Shown here piece after piece: positions 32,694-35,662 of a DNA stretch of 35,662 nt. Location: positions 1 to 35,662 of the forward strand of contig JAAYEH010000506.1 of assembly GCA_012728855.1 (NCBI GenBank). The letters are read 5' to 3'. The stretch's first letter is position 1; each line of letters starts with the position of its first letter. This stretch comes from Rhodopirellula sp. (GTDB taxonomy: Bacteria > Planctomycetota > Planctomycetia > Pirellulales > Thermoguttaceae). Below the pieces are notes generated by a model, which had not been told where the DNA came from, did not search any database, and was given only the letters and a program-made list of their open reading frames with translations. Position numbers and translations under genes: made by a program.

Positions 32694-35662
32694 TCAGTCT
32701 ATGGGAAGTGTAGGTCGTAACTTGTCGAGGATCGCCTGCAATTGTTCGGCAAGTATGTCCACGTTGCGGGGGTCGAGCATCATCGACGTGTGGGTGCCGG
32801 GCACCCGATAGACTTCCAGCGGCCGCGTGAGCAGATCCTGCCATTGCCGCAGCGGCGCCAACTGGGAATCGCCGCTTGCCGATTCGTCGTCCGCCGCTCG
32901 GAAAAAGGCGACTTTGCCTTCGTAGGTCCGAGGGAAGTAACGGCGGCCTGCCGCCGCGTTGATGTCCCAGATCCGTAGCAGGTTTCTCGCCTGGCGCGAC
33001 ATGGCCTCCGGTAAATCGGCGCCCGCTTCGGCCAGGCGGCTGAGAATGATCTCCACCTGCTCGGCGGGCGCGTGCCGGGCAAGTTCGTCTTCCGCGACCG
33101 GCAGTTCCAAGCCCAATTGCTCTAGGTATTGTGCCGCCGCCGAGGCGAATATCCGACCGTCGTTCTCCCCGGAATCCATGTTGCCACGGCTGAGGATGAA
33201 ACTATCGAACAGCCCCAGCCACGCCACCTCGTCCCCGGTGGCCTTGAGCTGCTGGGCCATCTCGAAGGCCACCAGCCCGCCATACGACCATCCGGCCAAT
33301 AGGTACGGTCCCTGCGGCTGCACGGTGCGGATCGCCTCCACGTAGCACGAGGCCATCGTTTCCACGCCGTCGAGCGGCTCCGCTTCGTTTTCGAGGCCCG
33401 GCGCCTGCAATGCATAGACGGGCTGGCTGGTTTTCAGCCGCTGCGCTATTGCCGCGTAGGCCATCACGACTCCTTCCGCCGGATGGACAACGAACAGCGG
33501 CCGGTCGCCGTCGCCTGCCTGGATCTTGACCAGCGGCAACTGGACGGAATCCGTCTTCCGTCCGCCGATGGCTTCGGCAAGTTTTTCCACGGTCCCCTGC
33601 TGAAACAGGTCGCGCAGGGGAAGCTGAACACCGGTAGCCGCCTCCACGTCGGCCATCATTCGCATCGCCGAGAGGGAGTGGCCGCCCAACTCGAAAAAGT
33701 TGTCGCTCGCGCCGACGCGATCGACCCCGAGAACCTTCTGCCAAATTCCAGCCAGCAGTTGCTCGTCGGCCGTCCGCGGCGCCACATACTCCCGCTCCAG
33801 ATGCGAGGATTCCGGCGCGGGCAAGCGGCGCCGGTCCACCTTGCCGTTGGGCGTAAGCGGCAGCCGCGCCAAGGCAATAAACGCACTCGGCGTCATGTAC
33901 TCGGGCAACCGCTTTCGCAAAGATTCTCGCAGGGCATCCGTTGAGACCGTCCGGCCCTGCTTGGGCGTGAAGTAGGCCACCAGACGATTCTGATCGTCAT
34001 GGTCCGGCCAGGCGGCGACCGCCGCCTGCTGGACGCTGTCGTGCTCGCCGAGCACGGCCTCGATCTCACCCAATTCAATGCGGTAGCCGCGGACCTTCAA
34101 CTGGTGGTCGATCCGCCCGAGGAATTCGATCTCGCCGCCGGGCAGTCGGCGGGCGAGGTCTCCCGTCTTGTAGAGCCGCTGGCCCGGACGCGTGCCGAAC
34201 GGATTGGGAACGAACCGTTCCGCCGTCATTTCCGAACGGCCCAGGTAACCGCGCGCCAGCCCGGCGCCGCCGAGGTACAGTTCCCCGGGTGTGCCATCCG
34301 GAACCGGGAACATGTTTCGGTCCAGGATGTAGGTTTGGGTGTTCGCAATCGGACGGCCGATCGTCGGCCGGCTGTCGTCCTGCTCCGCAGGCGCCACTTC
34401 GGCGACCGTGCTGGCCACTGTATTTTCGGTCGGGCCGTAAACGTTGATGAACTGGAAAGGATGTTCGGCACGGGGGCGTCGGTGAAGCTGGTCACCGCCC
34501 GTGGTCAGCAATCGCAAGGGGCTGTCCGCCGGCCAGGGACTGTCGAGAACCGTTTCCGCCAGCGGCGTGGGCAGAAACGACACCGTAATCCCTTTCTGCT
34601 CAAGCCATTGGATAAGCCGCGGCGGCGATTGTCGCACCTCGTCGGCGGGGAAGTGCAGGCTGGCGCCGCCGGTCAGAGCCGGCCAGATTTCCCAGACAGA
34701 AGCGTCGAACCCCGGCGCCGCCACCTGAGTCGCACGATCCGTGCCGCTCAGTTGGTATTCCCGTTGGTGCCACGTAGCCAAATTGCTCAGGCTCCCGTGC
34801 TCGACGCCCACGCCCTTGGGCCGCCCCGTCGAACCGGAAGTGTAGATGACGTAGGCCAAATCGTGGTCAGTGGTGTGGCGCTCGGGCGGCACTGCCGACT
34901 CGGCGGCAATCGAGGGCCAATCGGCGTCGAGCGAAACCAGCCGGTCCGCCAAACCGGAATGCACGGTTGCCAGGTCTTGCGTCGAAAGCACGATCGCCGC
35001 GCCGCTGTCGCGCACCATGAACTCCAGCCGATCTCGCGGGTAGGCCGGGTCGAGCGGCAGATACGCGCCTCCCGCCTTGAGAACGCCCAGGATTGCCGCA
35101 ATCATCGGCGGCGATCGATCGATCAACACCGCCACCACAACGTTGGGGCCGACGCCTGCTGCCACCAAATAATTCGCCAAACGATTGGTTCGCTCTTCCA
35201 ACTCGCCGTAGCACCACGTCAGATCATCCGATGCCACGGCCAAGGCGTCGGGCCGCTCGGCCGCCCGTGCCGAAAAGATGTCTTGCACTTGGCGCTCAGC
35301 CGGCAGAACCTCTTCGGGCGGATTCCATCCAACGATCGCTTGCTCACGTTCCGCTTCGGTCAGCAGAACGTCCGTGTCGTAACGATCCTCGGGAGAAGCG
35401 ACCATGGCTTCCAATGCACGCAGGTAGCGGTCGGCAATCGCCGACACCTGCTCCGCGGCGAGTTGGCCGGTATCGTAATTGAACGTCACTTCCAGGCGCG
35501 TGGAGTCGGGGCTTTGTTGGAAACTGGCCACGAAGGTGAAGTTCGTGTACTCGAACATCCGCGGCTGGGAGACTTCCACCCGTCCTTCCAGGCCCTGGTA
35601 GACGTGGAAGTGGTTGTAATTAAAGGCCGTCTCAAAAAGGTCTTCCCGCTCGCCGCGCTTCA
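32694..35662 (-). CDS. Nonribosomal peptide synthetase, C(partial)-A-T-TE, 5' end outside window
   Basis: The 3' part of an NRPS gene running off the right edge; the frame is open to 35662, and the GTG at 35579 is internal. Reading toward 32694: the end of a condensation domain (FETAFNYNHFHVYQGLEG, then MFEYTNFTF); an adenylation domain, about 35280-33810, with A3 YTSGSTGRPKG, A4 FDASVWEIW, A5 NVYGPTENT, A7 YKTGDLARR and A10 PNGKVDR; a carrier protein with DNFFELGGHSL (phosphopantetheine Ser near 33677); and a type I thioesterase with GWSYGG (nucleophile) and GTHTSMM (catalytic His). Hand-aligned specificity residues read D-A-W-F-L-T-V-V-A-K, which shares D-A-W-F-L with leucine-activating domains, so a hydrophobic residue is the tentative guess. 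The thioesterase makes this the releasing module. Confidence 0.93.
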   Translation of the reverse strand, partial: KRGEREDLFETAFNYNHFHVYQGLEGRVEVSQPRMFEYTNFTFVASFQQSPDSTRLEVTFNYDTGQLAAEQVSAIADRYLRALEAMVASPEDRYDTDVLLTEAEREQAIVGWNPPEEVLPAERQVQDIFSARAAERPDALAVASDDLTWCYGELEERTNRLANYLVAAGVGPNVVVAVLIDRSPPMIAAILGVLKAGGAYLPLDPAYPRDRLEFMVRDSGAAIVLSTQDLATVHSGLADRLVSLDADWPSIAAESAVPPERHTTDHDLAYVIYTSGSTGRPKGVGVEHGSLSNLATWHQREYQLSGTDRATQVAAPGFDASVWEIWPALTGGASLHFPADEVRQSPPRLIQWLEQKGITVSFLPTPLAETVLDSPWPADSPLRLLTTGGDQLHRRPRAEHPFQFINVYGPTENTVASTVAEVAPAEQDDSRPTIGRPIANTQTYILDRNMFPVPDGTPGELYLGGAGLARGYLGRSEMTAERFVPNPFGTRPGQRLYKTGDLARRLPGGEIEFLGRIDHQLKVRGYRIELGEIEAVLGEHDSVQQAAVAAWPDHDDQNRLVAYFTPKQGRTVSTDALRESLRKRLPEYMTPSAFIALARLPLTPNGKVDRRRLPAPESSHLEREYVAPRTADEQLLAGIWQKVLGVDRVGASDNFFELGGHSLSAMRMMADVEAATGVQLPLRDLFQQGTVEKLAEAIGGRKTDSVQLPLVKIQAGDGDRPLFVVHPAEGVVMAYAAIAQRLKTSQPVYALQAPGLENEAEPLDGVETMASCYVEAIRTVQPQGPYLLAGWSYGGLVAFEMAQQLKATGDEVAWLGLFDSFILSRGNMDSGENDGRIFASAAAQYLEQLGLELPVAEDELARHAPAEQVEIILSRLAEAGADLPEAMSRQARNLLRIWDINAAAGRRYFPRTYEGKVAFFRAADDESASGDSQLAPLRQWQDLLTRPLEVYRVPGTHTSMMLDPRNVDILAEQLQAILDKLRPTLPID

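Noticed and set aside
1..35662. CRISPR arrays, rRNA, tRNA, phage structural genes, integrase or transposase genes
   Set aside because: None was found on reading; no regularly spaced direct repeats and no matching protein signatures.

Overview
The window reads as chromosomal DNA of a planctomycete, probably of the Pirellulales type. The basis is a DUF1559 prepilin-like protein followed by a small lipoprotein, secreted DUF1080 and right-handed beta-helix proteins, a neutral ceramidase-family protein, a Tat-signal sugar-isomerase-like gene, high GC with open antisense frames, and a possible PEP-CTERM remnant. This is inference from gene content; no rRNA or tRNA is present to confirm it.

Left part (1-2.1 kb) is accessory: a small PD-(D/E)XK nuclease-like protein of visibly lower GC, and a zeta-toxin-family ATPase followed at once by a 68-residue partner. 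Then come a bifunctional proline dehydrogenase/P5C dehydrogenase (2.1-5.0 kb, minus), whose conserved N-terminus runs past its first ATG, and a HAD phosphatase.

The centre (6.2-24.5 kb) is rich in secreted carbohydrate- and lipid-related proteins: a 1174-residue beta-helix/LamG protein, a DASS anion transporter, a broken Tat-exported sugar-isomerase-like gene, a ceramidase-family protein divergent from a 1379-residue GH42-like beta-galactosidase, a lipoprotein/DUF1559 pair, a tandem DUF1080 protein, then a MetE-C-like methyltransferase and a SagB-type oxidoreductase. No SusC/SusD pair or regulator is visible. The genes look like a dispersed catabolic set rather than one operon.

The right part is two minus-strand operons split by an intrinsic terminator near 29.98 kb. 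One is an RND efflux operon (permease plus two membrane-fusion adaptors). The other is the 3' end of a nonribosomal peptide synthetase locus: C(partial)-A-T-TE, an EntS-like MFS exporter and a zinc-less MDR reductase. The NRPS gene runs off the right edge, so the product cannot be predicted beyond one tentative hydrophobic residue.

Non-coding structure of note: a 101-bp nested palindromic element at 11628-11728, a perfect 18-bp palindrome just after putA, a hairpin repeat at 24513-24570 that covers an adaptor's stop codon, and several sigma70-like promoters picked out by eye.
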